DNA from: Rhizobium sp. Pop5
GTDB lineage: Bacteria; Pseudomonadota; Alphaproteobacteria; Rhizobiales; Rhizobiaceae
DNA: 64,000 nt
Direction: 5' to 3'
NCBI RefSeq assembly: GCF_024721175.1
Contig: NZ_CP099401.1
Coordinates: forward strand, 372,001 to 436,000
Shown here in pieces: positions 54,529 to 64,000 of the stretch; positions within the stretch are counted from its first letter, which is position 1, and the number at the start of each line of letters is the position of its first letter. The position numbers and the translations under genes were made by a program. Under the pieces are notes generated by a model. The model did no database searches. It was not told the origin of the DNA and saw nothing but the letters and a program-made list of their open reading frames with translations.

Positions 54529-54538
54529 ATCGGGATCC

Positions 54539-55480
54539 TCACACGACGGGAGTTGGGAGCGCGCTACCTGCAAAATGCGCAGCGAGATTGTCTCTGACCA
54601 GCTGGCCCATGGCCTTGCGGGTTTCGACAGTGCCAGAGCCGTGGTGGGGCTGCAACACGACGTTTTGCAGGCTGAGGAAACGCGGATCGATCCTCGGCTC
54701 GTTGAGGAAGACATCAAGGCCCGCGGCCTCGATGGTGCGGTCCTGAAGCGCTGCGATCAGCGCCTGTTCATCGACGGTCGTCCCGCGCGAGACATTGATC
54801 AATATGCCGTTCGGCCCCAGGGCCTTGAGCACCTCCGCGTTGATGATTTTCACCGTCGCCTCCCCTCCGGGAACGATGACGATCAGGAAATCGGCCCAGC
54901 CGGCGAGCGCGATCAGTTCGGGTTCGTAAGCATAGGGAACGTCCGTGTGGTCGTGGCGGGCAAAATAGGAGATGTTGCAGCCGAAGGCGGCGGCGCGCTT
55001 GGCGATCGCCTTGCCTATCCGTCCCATGCCGACGATCCCGACCTTTTTGCCCGAGACCCGCGTCACCAACGGCATGGCAACACTGCCCCACAATCCCGAG
55101 CGGACGAGAATATCGGCCTGCGGAATCTGCCTTGCCGTGGCGAGCAGCAATCCGATCGCGATATCTGCGACATCCTCGGTGAGCACGTCAGGGGTATTCG
55201 TCACGCGAATGCCGTTGGCGCGCGCATAGGACAAATCGATTGCATCGGTGCCGACGCCGTAACAGGAGACGATTTCCAGCTTCGGCAATTGCGCCATCAG
55301 CTCGGCGGAGGCCCCGAGTTCGCCGCGGGTGGCGATGGCGCGGATATCCTTGCCGACCCGCGCGATCAGGGCCTGCCGATCCGTCGCCTCCCACAGGCGA
55401 TGGACGCGGTAGTTCGCCTCCAGATCGATCATATCCCATTCCGGATATGATCCGGTCATCAAGATTTCTACCTCAGGCAT
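54539..55480 (-). CDS. D-isomer-specific 2-hydroxyacid dehydrogenase (2-ketogluconate reductase-like)
   Basis: A 313-residue NAD(P)-dependent reductase. NAD site KKVGIVGMGRIGKAIAKRAAAFG; the catalytic Arg is in NVSRGTTVDE, Glu in FLNEPRIDP and His in QPHHGSGTVETR. Similar enzymes reduce 2-ketogluconate, glyoxylate or hydroxypyruvate. The start is placed at ATG 55480, preceded by GGAAACGG; ATG six codons earlier has no ribosome site. Co-transcribed with idnD (10-base gap) from a promoter containing a perfect operator. Confidence 0.89.
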   Translation of the reverse strand: MPEVEILMTGSYPEWDMIDLEANYRVHRLWEATDRQALIARVGKDIRAIATRGELGASAELMAQLPKLEIVSCYGVGTDAIDLSYARANGIRVTNTPDVLTEDVADIAIGLLLATARQIPQADILVRSGLWGSVAMPLVTRVSGKKVGIVGMGRIGKAIAKRAAAFGCNISYFARHDHTDVPYAYEPELIALAGWADFLIVIVPGGEATVKIINAEVLKALGPNGILINVSRGTTVDEQALIAALQDRTIEAAGLDVFLNEPRIDPRFLSLQNVVLQPHHGSGTVETRKAMGQLVRDNLAAHFAGSALPTPVV

Positions 55481-55512
55481 TCCGTTTCCATCCCGCATTT
55501 TGTCGGTTGATT

Positions 55513-55528
55513 ATGTTATCGATAACAT
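55513..55528. promoter_or_regulatory. Perfect palindromic operator between divergent transcripts
   Basis: ATGTTATCGATAACAT is a perfect 16-base palindrome (18 with the flanking T and A) between the divergent hydroxyacid dehydrogenase and SDR genes. It resembles the enteric gluconate-repressor operator ATGTTACCGGTAACAT as I recall it, with two central pairs changed. One site can repress both directions. Confidence 0.85.
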
Positions 55529-55615
55529 ATAATTCGAAAGAGGGATGTCAAGTATGTTTCACCGTGAGCGGCCGCGTGAGCTGTCGCCGGCGGCGAGACA
55601 GGAGGAGCTGTTTGC

Positions 55616-56380
55616 ATGAAGAACCTGTTTGATCTGACCGGCCGCCGTGCCCTGATCACCGGCTCGAGCCAGGGGATCGGCTACGCCCTGGCCGAAGGTC
55701 TGGCGCAATATGGCGCCGAGGTCATCATCAATGGCCGCACGCCAGAAAGCGTCGAGCGCGCGGTCGAGAGTCTCAAGGGCCAAGGCCTGTCGGCCCACGC
55801 GGCGATCTTCGATGTGACCAGCAAGGAGGCTGCCAAACAGGGTGTCGCCACGATCGAAGCTGATATCGGGCCGATCGACATCCTGATCAACAATGCCGGC
55901 ATGCAGTTTCGCACGCCGCTGGAAGATTTCCCGGCTGACAAATGGGAATTGCTGCTGACCACCAATATTTCGAGCGTGTTTTACGTCGGCCAGGCGGTGG
56001 CGCTGGGCATGATCGCCCGCGGCCAGGGCAAGATCATCAACATCGCCTCGGTTCAAAGCGAACTGGCGCGCCCCGGCATCGCTCCCTATACCGCGACCAA
56101 AGGTGCCGTGCGCAATCTGACCCGAGGCATGTGCGCCGATTGGGCCAAGCACGGCCTGCAGATCAACGCGATTGCGCCGGGCTATTTCAAGACGCCGCTC
56201 AACCAGGCGCTCGTCGATAATCCCGAATTTTCCTCCTGGCTTGAGAAACGCACGCCGGCCGGCCGCTGGGGTAATGTCGACGAACTGGTCGGTGCGGCCG
56301 TCTTCCTGTCAGGCCCCGGTTCGTCCTTCATCAACGGGCATACGCTTTATGTCGACGGCGGCATTACGACCTGCCTTTAG
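55616..56380 (+). CDS. idnO: SDR oxidoreductase, gluconate 5-dehydrogenase-like
   Basis: A 254-residue short-chain dehydrogenase. Nucleotide motif TGSSQGIGYALAEGL; NNAG motif; catalytic Ser in IASVQSEL and the Tyr-x3-Lys in YTATKGAV; C-terminal GRWGNVDELVGAAVFLSGPGSSFINGHTLYVDGG. It resembles IdnO, which reduces 5-ketogluconate to gluconate, and its neighbours agree. AGGAGG lies upstream of ATG. First gene of the forward idnO-gluconokinase-dehydrogenase operon. Confidence 0.9.
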   Translation: MKNLFDLTGRRALITGSSQGIGYALAEGLAQYGAEVIINGRTPESVERAVESLKGQGLSAHAAIFDVTSKEAAKQGVATIEADIGPIDILINNAGMQFRTPLEDFPADKWELLLTTNISSVFYVGQAVALGMIARGQGKIINIASVQSELARPGIAPYTATKGAVRNLTRGMCADWAKHGLQINAIAPGYFKTPLNQALVDNPEFSSWLEKRTPAGRWGNVDELVGAAVFLSGPGSSFINGHTLYVDGGITTCL

Positions 56381-56393
56381 GGGAGGTGAGCCG

Positions 56394-56948
56394 ATGAATC
56401 TTGAAGGAAAAGTGCTGCCGCTGGCCATTGTCGTCATGGGCGTCAGCGGCTGCGGAAAATCCTCTGTCGGAGGGCGCATCGCCGCGCAATACCGGCTGCC
56501 TTTTCTGGAGGGCGATCAGCTTCACCCTGCTCGCAATGTCGAGAAGATGGCGCAGGGCATACCGCTGAGCGACGAGGACCGCCTGCCTTGGCTCGACCGG
56601 ATCGGCGAGGAAATAAGGGCCGCGCAAGATGCGTCGCAGGGCTTGGTGATTTCGTGCTCGGCGCTGAAGAGAAACTATCGGGACCGGTTGCGGCAGGCGG
56701 CGGGCGGTCGGCTGGCCTTCGTTTTCCTCGAGGGCACGCGCGAGCTGCTGCTGTCGCGGATGCAGGCGCGCCAAGGCCATTTCATGCCGGCCTCCCTGCT
56801 CGACAGCCAGCTGCAGACGCTGGAGCCGCCGACTGGTGAGCCCGGTGTCGTGACGGTGGCGATCGATATGGCTTTGAATGATATGGTGGCGCTGGCTTGT
56901 GAGAGGCTCAGCGGCGCGGCCAGCAAGGGAGGATTTCATGCAGGATGA
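56394..56948 (+). CDS. gntK: Gluconokinase
   Basis: A 184-residue thermoresistant-type gluconate kinase forming 6-phosphogluconate. P-loop VVMGVSGCGKSSVG at residues ~14-26, then FLEGDQLHPARNVEKMAQGIPLSDEDRLPWL, which binds gluconate, and VISCSALKRNYRDRLR. Start ATG at 56394 follows GGGAGGTGAG. The stop is overlapped by the start of the next gene (11 bases). Product feeds the Entner-Doudoroff or pentose phosphate pathway. Confidence 0.95.
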   Translation: MNLEGKVLPLAIVVMGVSGCGKSSVGGRIAAQYRLPFLEGDQLHPARNVEKMAQGIPLSDEDRLPWLDRIGEEIRAAQDASQGLVISCSALKRNYRDRLRQAAGGRLAFVFLEGTRELLLSRMQARQGHFMPASLLDSQLQTLEPPTGEPGVVTVAIDMALNDMVALACERLSGAASKGGFHAG

Positions 56949-57831
56949 CTACAGAGCAGATGTCGCCGTCATTGGTGCCGGCATCATGGGAACGGCGATC
57001 GTTACGCGATTGATCGAGACCGGACACCAGGTATCCGTCTTCGATCTGGATGCCGAGAAAGTCGCGGCGCTGGAAGCCAAGGGGGCTCGCGCTACGAGCT
57101 CCGTGGAGGATGCGGTCGCCGTGTCGCAGTTCTGCATACTCAGCCTCAATCACGCAAACATCGTGCGCGCCGTCGTTTTCGGCGAAAAAGGTGTCGCGGC
57201 GGCGGCGAATGCCGGCAAGCTGCTGATCGACATGTCCTCGATCGACCCCGCCGAGACGGCCGATATGGCGGCGCGGTTGCGGACGGAAACGGGGATGGCA
57301 TGGGTGGATTGCCCGCTCTCCGGCGGCGTGCCCGGCGCGCTGAACGGCAAGCTCACCATCATGGCCGGCGGCAGCCCGGACGATTTCGAACGGGCGCGCG
57401 TGGTGATGCGGCATCTTGCCGCCAATTACACGCTGATGGGCGCATCCGGCGCCGGACAGACGACCAAGCTGATCAATCAGCTCTTTTGCGCCGTGCTGTT
57501 TCAGGCTGTCGCGGAAGCCGTCAAGCTCGCGGAAGCCGGCGGCGTCGATCCGGCCGCCATTCCGGCAGCCCTTGCCGGCGGCCGTGCCGACAGTCGGATC
57601 ATGCAGGAATTCATGGCGAAATTCGCTGCCCGCGATTTCTCGCCGACAGGCAGGATAGACAACATGCTGAAGGACCTGGATTCGCTTCAGGCCTTCGCGT
57701 TGAAAACGAAGACGCCGCTGCCGATGACGGGCGCTGTCGTCGAAATCCACCGCCTGCTCTGCGCCGCCGGCCTCGGCCCGAAGGACTCTGCCGAAATGAT
57801 GCGTCTTCTCGACGGATTTCAGGCCGACTGA
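56938..57831 (+). CDS. Beta-hydroxyacid dehydrogenase (HIBADH / 6-phosphogluconate DH-like)
   Basis: A 297-residue NAD(P)-dependent dehydrogenase. Nucleotide motif VAVIGAGIMGTAIVTRLIETGH; the substrate signature is DCPLSGGVPGALNGKLTIMAGG and the catalytic Lys lies in GAGQTTKLINQLF. It may be a tartronate-semialdehyde reductase or act on a sugar-acid derivative. It is coupled to gluconokinase through an 11-base overlap; ATG at 56938 has GGGAGG upstream within the kinase gene. The exact substrate is unknown. Confidence 0.87.
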   Translation: MQDDYRADVAVIGAGIMGTAIVTRLIETGHQVSVFDLDAEKVAALEAKGARATSSVEDAVAVSQFCILSLNHANIVRAVVFGEKGVAAAANAGKLLIDMSSIDPAETADMAARLRTETGMAWVDCPLSGGVPGALNGKLTIMAGGSPDDFERARVVMRHLAANYTLMGASGAGQTTKLINQLFCAVLFQAVAEAVKLAEAGGVDPAAIPAALAGGRADSRIMQEFMAKFAARDFSPTGRIDNMLKDLDSLQAFALKTKTPLPMTGAVVEIHRLLCAAGLGPKDSAEMMRLLDGFQAD

Positions 57832-57887
57832 CGTCAATCACCAGCGGGAAATGCGAGATCGTCATCTTTCCGCTTGACCATCGATAA

Positions 57888-57903
57888 ATGTTATCGATAA
57901 CAT
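57888..57903. promoter_or_regulatory. Perfect LacI-type operator upstream of ABC importer
   Basis: A second exact copy of ATGTTATCGATAACAT. It lies 40 bases upstream of the GTG start of the ABC ATPase gene, where it would cover the promoter or the transcription start. Confidence 0.85.
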
Positions 57904-57919
57904 ATGTTCACGATAACAA
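57904..57919. promoter_or_regulatory. Adjacent degenerate operator
   Basis: ATGTTCACGATAACAA matches the operator at 13 of 16 positions and abuts the perfect copy with no gap. It begins with an in-frame ATG, but this is explained by the operator; the real start has a ribosome site further on. Confidence 0.5.
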
Positions 57920-57942
57920 CTGCAGCTTTGGGAGGAGCCACA

Positions 57943-59439
<1,497 letters not shown>

Positions 59440-59457
59440 GCCATCGGGAGAACAGCT

Positions 59458-60498
59458 ATGCAATCCATTGAATCCACGGCTCTGGAGCCCACAAAGAGCG
59501 AAATGGCCGGCCTCTCCGCCGGACAGAAGATCGGCCGCCTGATCCCGGTCTATGGGCTCGTGATCCTGACTGTCGGGCTGATCGTCCTCTTCTCGATCCT
59601 GCTGCCCGATACGTTCCCAACCGTTTTGAACGTCCGCTCGATCGTCTCCGACAAGGCGATCATCGCGCTTCTGTCGCTCGCCGCAATGATCCCGATGGCA
59701 TCGGGCCGCATCGATCTGACCGTGGGCTACGGCATCGTGCTCTGGCACATCCTCGCGATCAGCCTGCAGACGGTCTACGGCCTGCCTTGGCCTGTCGCGG
59801 TCCTCATCGTTCTTGCGCTCGGCATTCTCACCGGCTTCATCAACGGGCTGCTGGTCGAGGTTGCGAAGATCGACAGCTTCATCGCCACGCTCGGGACAGG
59901 AACTGTCCTCTATGCACTTGCCCTTTGGCACACCGGCGGCCGGCAGGTGGTCGGCGTCCTGCCAGAAGGTTTCTACGCGCTGAACGGCACCATGCTGTTC
60001 GGCCTCCCCATCACCGGTTTTTACGTGCTTTTGATCGCAATCTGCATGTGGATCGTACTCGAATACCTGCCGATCGGCCGTTATCTCTACGCCATCGGCG
60101 CCAATCCCAAGGCTGCGGCGCTCAACGGCATTCCGGTGCGGAAATTCGTGATCGGCGCGTTCGTGACGTCGGGGCTGCTGGCGGCTCTGACGGGGGTCCT
60201 GCTCGCCTCGAAGCTGCGCATCGGCCAGGCGAGCGTCGGCCTCGAATATCTCCTGCCGGCGCTCGTCGGCGCCTTCCTTGGGTCGACGACGATCAAGCCG
60301 GGACGGGTGAATGTCTGGGGGACGCTCATCGGCGTCATCATCCTGGCGGTCGGGATATCGGGAATTCAGCAATTCGGCGGGTCGTTCTTCGTCGAACCGC
60401 TGTTCAACGGCGTAACCCTTCTGATCGCCATCGGCATAGCAGGTTACGCCCAGCGCAAGCGCGGGGCCGTGAGGAGGATCACGCCCGCATCCAAGTGA
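59458..60498 (+). CDS. Sugar ABC importer permease (RbsC type)
   Basis: A 346-residue membrane protein with about 8-10 segments. Family markers: SLAAMIPMASGRIDLTVGYGIVLWHILAI in the first half, and NGIPVRKFVIGAFVTSGLLAALTGVLLASKLRIGQASVGLEYLLPALVGAFLGSTTIKPGRVNVWGTLIGVIILAVGISG. The GxD-like pore residues are conserved. 18 bases after the ATPase gene. Partner of the binding protein that follows. Confidence 0.93.
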   Translation: MQSIESTALEPTKSEMAGLSAGQKIGRLIPVYGLVILTVGLIVLFSILLPDTFPTVLNVRSIVSDKAIIALLSLAAMIPMASGRIDLTVGYGIVLWHILAISLQTVYGLPWPVAVLIVLALGILTGFINGLLVEVAKIDSFIATLGTGTVLYALALWHTGGRQVVGVLPEGFYALNGTMLFGLPITGFYVLLIAICMWIVLEYLPIGRYLYAIGANPKAAALNGIPVRKFVIGAFVTSGLLAALTGVLLASKLRIGQASVGLEYLLPALVGAFLGSTTIKPGRVNVWGTLIGVIILAVGISGIQQFGGSFFVEPLFNGVTLLIAIGIAGYAQRKRGAVRRITPASK

Positions 60499-60548
60499 GG
60501 ATGCCGGTTCACCGGTATTCGACAACAAACAAAACAAGAGGAGTGAAC

Positions 60549-61646
60549 ATGAAGCGCAGGACTTTATTGCAGGCAACGGTCGCAACCGTCGCCGTTATGC
60601 TCAGTGTGCCGGCACTGGCCGATCCCGTGGGCGACGCCAAGGCTGTGGTGGAGAAATATGCTTCCAAGGTGAGCGCCTGGGATGGCCCGACGAGCGGCCC
60701 CAAGGGTGCCGCCGGCAAGAACATCGTCATCCTCGCCGCCGATATGAAGAATGGCGGCATTCTCGGCGTGGCCAATGGCGTTCAGGAAGCGGCGGGCGCG
60801 CTCGGCTGGACGGTGAAGGTGCTCGACGGCGCCGGTTCGATCGGGGGACGGACCGCGGCTTTCGGCCAGGCCATGGCGCTGAAGCCCGATGGCATCATCA
60901 TCAACGGCTTTGACGCCGTCGAGCAGAAGCCGGCGATGGAAGCGGCCAAGGCCGCGGGCATTCCGATGGTCTCCTGGCACGCCGCCTCGGCGGTCGGTCC
61001 GGTTCCCGAAGTCGGCGTCTTCGCCAACGTCACCACCGATGCAATGGAAGTATCGAAGTCTGCGGCAGACTGGGCCTTTGTCGATGCCGGCGGAAAGCCT
61101 GGTGTCATCATCTTCACCGACTCCACCTATGCGATCGCGATTGCCAAGGCCGATCGCATGAAGAAGGAGATCGAGGATCTCGGCGGCACTGTGCTCGAAT
61201 ATGTCGACACGCCGATCGCCGAAACCTCCCAGCGCATGCCGCAGCTTACCACGTCGCTTCTGCAGAAGTACGGCGCGAAGTGGACGCATTCGCTCGCGAT
61301 TAACGACCTCTATTACGATTTCATGGGGCCGTCGCTTGCCTCGGCCGGCATTGCCGGTGATGGAAAACCGGTCAACGTCGCTGCCGGCGACGGTTCGGAG
61401 AGCGCCTATCAGCGTATCCGCGCCAAGCAGTACCAGGCCGTTACGGTGGCCGAGCCGCTCAATCTCCAGGGCTGGCAGCTCGTCGACGAACTGAACCGCG
61501 CCTTCGCGGGCGCCCCATGGTCAGGCTACGTGTCGCCGCTGCATGTGGTCACCAGCCAGAACGTCGAATTCGACGGCGGACCGAAGAACAGCTTCGATCC
61601 CGATAACGGCTATCGCGATCAGTACAAGAAAATCTGGGGCAAATAA
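60549..61646 (+). CDS. Sugar ABC importer substrate-binding protein (family 4 type)
   Basis: A 365-residue periplasmic protein. ATG at 60549 starts a signal peptide (MKRRTLLQATVATVAVMLSVPALADP, cleaved after ALA). The mature chain has IVILAADMKNGGILGVANGVQEAAGALGW and PDGIIINGFDAVEQKPAMEAAKAAGIPMVSWHAAS, the ribose-binding-like core. Two-lobe sugar protein; the ligand, perhaps an aldonate or ketoaldonate, is not known. A strong hairpin follows the stop. Confidence 0.91.
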   Translation: MKRRTLLQATVATVAVMLSVPALADPVGDAKAVVEKYASKVSAWDGPTSGPKGAAGKNIVILAADMKNGGILGVANGVQEAAGALGWTVKVLDGAGSIGGRTAAFGQAMALKPDGIIINGFDAVEQKPAMEAAKAAGIPMVSWHAASAVGPVPEVGVFANVTTDAMEVSKSAADWAFVDAGGKPGVIIFTDSTYAIAIAKADRMKKEIEDLGGTVLEYVDTPIAETSQRMPQLTTSLLQKYGAKWTHSLAINDLYYDFMGPSLASAGIAGDGKPVNVAAGDGSESAYQRIRAKQYQAVTVAEPLNLQGWQLVDELNRAFAGAPWSGYVSPLHVVTSQNVEFDGGPKNSFDPDNGYRDQYKKIWGK

Positions 61647-61654
61647 GCCCTCCC

Positions 61655-61680
61655 GAGGGCGTATCGACTGATACGCCCTC
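61655..61680 (+). terminator. Hairpin after the binding-protein gene
   Basis: GAGGGCGTATC and GATACGCCCTC are perfect eleven-base repeats with a four-base loop, 8 bases past the stop. Only TCCTCC follows, not a T-run, so it may stabilise the transcript or terminate partially. Confidence 0.55.
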
Positions 61681-61740
61681 TCCTCCGCCACACTGCCTCA
61701 ACATCGATCCAGCTCCGGCGAGTTTTGGAAAAGAGAACCC

Positions 61741-62079
61741 ATGATCATTCGTTATGCTTTGTTTGAAGGCGAAATCCATCGCGGAAGAGAAGAGGAATTC
61801 CGCGACTTCGTAAGGCAACGGCTCGTCCCTCTGTGGACGAAATTCCCAGGCGCCGAGGAAGTTCGGGTGCTTGATGGGATGGAGCGCGACGAAGGCGCCC
61901 CGGTTTACGCGATGGCGCTCGCCATTCGTTATCCCGATATGGAAGCGGTGAATGCAGCCCTGCGCTCCGATGTGCGCTTCGAAAGCCGCGAGGTGACCGG
62001 AGAGCTCCTGAAGCTCTTCACGGGCAAAGTCCATCATCACGTCTTCTCGGCCAATGAGTATCCACCGGCTCTTGCCTGA
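61741..62079 (+). CDS. Small ferredoxin-like-fold protein (EthD/Dabb type), unknown function
   Basis: A 112-residue protein with pattern of a dimeric alpha/beta-barrel monomer: strand MIIRYALFEGEI, helix EEEFRDFVRQRLVPLWTKFPGAEEVRVLDG, strand VYAMALAIRYPD, then helices and a His-rich end (GKVHHHVF). Such proteins are often mutarotases, EthD-like or stress dimeric alpha/beta barrels. AAAAGAGA precedes ATG. Separated from the importer genes by a hairpin but on the same strand and followed by its own terminator. Function unknown. Confidence 0.75.
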   Translation: MIIRYALFEGEIHRGREEEFRDFVRQRLVPLWTKFPGAEEVRVLDGMERDEGAPVYAMALAIRYPDMEAVNAALRSDVRFESREVTGELLKLFTGKVHHHVFSANEYPPALA

Positions 62080-62731
62080 CATCAACTGATCGCGAGGGCG
62101 CCAAAGATTGGCAGCCCTTAAGACAGCCGATATTGAAAGAACCTCAAGGCGCCCGCGGGCAAGCACTCCGGGCGCTTTTTCCATGCCCCGTCCTAACGGC
62201 CCAACAGAGCGATCGCCTCTGTACGCGCTTCGGGACGATTTTTCCTCGGGCGTCTAGACCGCCGCACGAATCGGCAAAGTCGTTTGCCGAGATCACTGTC
62301 GTATGTGAGGGCGCGGGGGATGGAACGGTCTTTCTTGCAACAACAGATATATGCCAATTGTCTCCGGCAACTTGGCATACTCTTTCCGATGTACAGTTTA
62401 GTTCATTTTGCGCGAAGAATGTCGGAAAAATATACGAAAAGCGCGACGTATCGATGCCCTGCCGTCTGCGTTTACATTCTCTAAAATATATTCGCCTAAT
62501 TTTTTTGGGATGTTGGAGCGACGTTCGCAGGATCGTCACCGACGCCATGATGGCGGCCGGGCACTCGCAATCTCACATGAAATCGACGTTTCTATTCGAC
62601 GCACGTCTGGCAGCGCCGGCGAGATGCGGCGCATTCGGGACAGATCAAGCTCCATACGTGAACGAGATGTGACGAACGACCCTGCCGGCCAGACATCTTT
62701 GACAAACCGCGCCGACACGATGGAGGTGACA
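62080..62731. other. Intergenic region before the chemotaxis gene
   Basis: A 652-base region. Open frames on both strands have no ribosome site, start or codon pattern that I trust. A terminator lies at 62149-62180. Bases ~62380-62510 are AT-rich and include a run of seven T; this is the probable promoter zone of the chemotaxis gene. No known RNA was recognised. Confidence 0.45.
62149..62180 (+). terminator. Rho-independent terminator
   Basis: GCGCCCG and CGGGCGC form a seven-pair stem (13-base loop) followed by TTTTT. It lies 70 bases past the stop of the 112-residue protein gene. Confidence 0.75.
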
Positions 62732-64000
62732 ATGAAGAGCATTAAGAGTTTCGGGATCGGGGTGCGCCTCACCCTTGGTTTCAGCTTCCTGCTGCTGCTG
62801 ATGGCTGGGCTCACCATCTATTCGGCGGTGAAGGTTGCCGAGATCAACAGCAATCTTGAAACGATCAACGACGTCAACAGCGTCAAGCAGCGGTTTGCCA
62901 TCAACTATCGCGGCAGCGTGCACGATCGGGCCATCGCCATTCGCGACGTGACCCTGGTGACCTCGGCGGATGAACGCAAGGCCGCCGAGGCCTTGATCGA
63001 AAAGCTGGCGGCGACTTACGCCGAGAACGAAAAGCGCATGGCCGATATGATTGCATCTCCGGCTGGTGCGACGGACCAGGAAAAGACCATCCTCGGCGAG
63101 ATTGCCGACATACAGGCAAAGACCAATCCTCTCGTCGCCCAGATTATCGCGCTGCAGGAAAAGGGCGACGGCGAGGCTGCCCGTAAGATCCTGCTCGAAC
63201 AGGCCCGGCCCGCCTTTGTCGCCTGGCTCGGCGCCATCAACAAATTCATCGATTACCAGGAGGCGCTGAACAAATCGGTCGGCGGCGACGTCCGCAGCAC
63301 GGCGAGCGGCTTCAAGCCGATCGCGCTGACGGCGCTCGCCATTGCGGCTGTTCTTTCCATCATTGCCGCCGCCATCACCGCACGCACGATCGTCGGCCCG
63401 CTGGCAAAGCTTCAGCTTTCGCTGAAAGCGATGGCCGAGGGCAATCTCGATGGTGATCGCCGTCTCGAAGCGCGGGGCGATGAGATCGGCAAGCTCGCGC
63501 GGGCCGTCGCCGGCCTGCGTGACGCGATTTCGGCAAAGGCGGAACGGGAAGCGGACGTGGAAACCAAGCGGGCCGTAGCGGAACGGCATCGGCTCGAGCA
63601 GGATGCCGACGAACGCCGGACGCTGGCCGAGCAAACGGACAAGGCCGTCAGCCAACTGGGCAATGCATTGCAGGCGCTGGCCGACGGCGACCTGACGCAG
63701 CAGCTCGACACGCCGTTCATTCCGTCGCTGGAAAAGCTCCGGGCCGACTTCAACGCCGCGGTGGAAAAACTGCGTGCCGCCATGCAGAAGGTTGCCCATA
63801 ATGCGAGCGCAATCGCGGCTGGCGCACAGGAGATCCGCTCCGCTTCGGACGATCTTGCCAAGCGGACCGAACAGCAGGCTGCCTCGGTCGAGGAAACCGC
63901 CGCCGCCCTGGAGGAGATCACGACGACCGTCGCCGACTCGAGCAACAGGGCTCAGGAGGCCGGACAGCTTGTTCGCAAGACGAAGGACAATGCGGAACGC
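62732..64000 (+). CDS. Methyl-accepting chemotaxis protein (3' end beyond window)
   Basis: The first ~423 residues of a chemoreceptor. Membrane helix 1 (VRLTLGFSFLLLLMAGLTIYSAV, ~9-32) is followed by a four-helix-bundle periplasmic sensor of ~155 residues, membrane helix 2 (~190-215; ALTALAIAAVLSIIAAAITA), then HAMP domains (LSLKAMAEGNLDGDRRLEARGDEIGKLARAVAGL and LGNALQALADGDLTQQL). The signalling domain begins at RTEQQAASVEETAAALEEITTTVADSS. GGAGGT lies just before ATG at 62732; an in-frame ATG four codons earlier overlaps that site. Ligand unknown. Confidence 0.95.
   Translation, partial: MKSIKSFGIGVRLTLGFSFLLLLMAGLTIYSAVKVAEINSNLETINDVNSVKQRFAINYRGSVHDRAIAIRDVTLVTSADERKAAEALIEKLAATYAENEKRMADMIASPAGATDQEKTILGEIADIQAKTNPLVAQIIALQEKGDGEAARKILLEQARPAFVAWLGAINKFIDYQEALNKSVGGDVRSTASGFKPIALTALAIAAVLSIIAAAITARTIVGPLAKLQLSLKAMAEGNLDGDRRLEARGDEIGKLARAVAGLRDAISAKAEREADVETKRAVAERHRLEQDADERRTLAEQTDKAVSQLGNALQALADGDLTQQLDTPFIPSLEKLRADFNAAVEKLRAAMQKVAHNASAIAAGAQEIRSASDDLAKRTEQQAASVEETAAALEEITTTVADSSNRAQEAGQLVRKTKDNAER

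Noticed and set aside
62133..62672. A 179-codon forward frame in the intergenic region before the chemoreceptor
   Set aside because: It begins inside a terminator hairpin, has no ribosome site, and its translation has no regular coding character. The reverse frame at 62144-62548 is rejected for the same reasons.

Overview
The window looks like part of a fast-growing rhizobium (Rhizobium etli/leguminosarum type). It is GC-rich, compactly coded, and dominated by catabolic operons, ABC importers and one-regulator-per-operon loci. A thiCOSGE operon with a leading thi box (TPP riboswitch) is a recognised Rhizobium arrangement; in R. etli this operon was first described on a plasmid. The rhizobial assignment and any plasmid location are inferences. 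No rRNA, tRNA, replication, conjugation, transposase or CRISPR genes were seen.

Layout. 1-4074: a truncated sugar-binding protein gene, a divergent AraC regulator, and a reverse-strand VOC/Gfo-Idh/Gfo-Idh operon. 4441-7740: a fumarylacetoacetase-family hydrolase convergent with methylmalonyl-CoA mutase. 7863-12676: a probable organosulfur locus with a flavin monooxygenase, a MetNIQ-type importer and an FMN reductase. 12817-14808: a fosmidomycin-resistance-like MFS exporter divergent from an XRE regulator. 14969-19828: a GntR regulator divergent from pxpA, a pxpB-pxpC fusion and a biotin carboxylase carrying its own biotinyl domain. 19840-24443: the TPP-riboswitch-controlled thiCOSGE operon. 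24537-31663: a small membrane protein, a cysteine hydrolase, a GGDEF/EAL protein divergent from an orphan amino-acid-binding protein, formaldehyde dehydrogenase and an EamA exporter.

31765-48344: a LysR gene, then a CdhR-type regulator divergent from a ten-gene carnitine operon. That operon holds dehydrocarnitine cleavage enzyme, carnitine dehydrogenase fused to a thioesterase, acyl-CoA dehydrogenase, NDP-forming acyl-CoA synthetase, a CaiD-like hydratase, a dipeptide-type ABC importer and a CocE-type hydrolase. A convergent esterase closes the region. Together these can be read as a route from gamma-butyrobetaine or crotonobetaine through carnitine to glycine betaine.

48611-51213: an ECF sigma factor co-transcribed with a membrane-anchored von Willebrand A protein. 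51269-62079: a gluconate/idonate-type sugar-acid regulon with a lactonase, a LacI regulator, an idonate-type dehydrogenase, a 2-hydroxyacid dehydrogenase, a gluconate 5-dehydrogenase-like SDR, gluconokinase, a beta-hydroxyacid dehydrogenase, a ribose-type ABC importer and a small alpha/beta-barrel-like protein. The palindrome ATGTTATCGATAACAT, exact or degenerate, recurs in its three control regions and is probably the LacI operator. 62732-64000: the start of a methyl-accepting chemotaxis protein.
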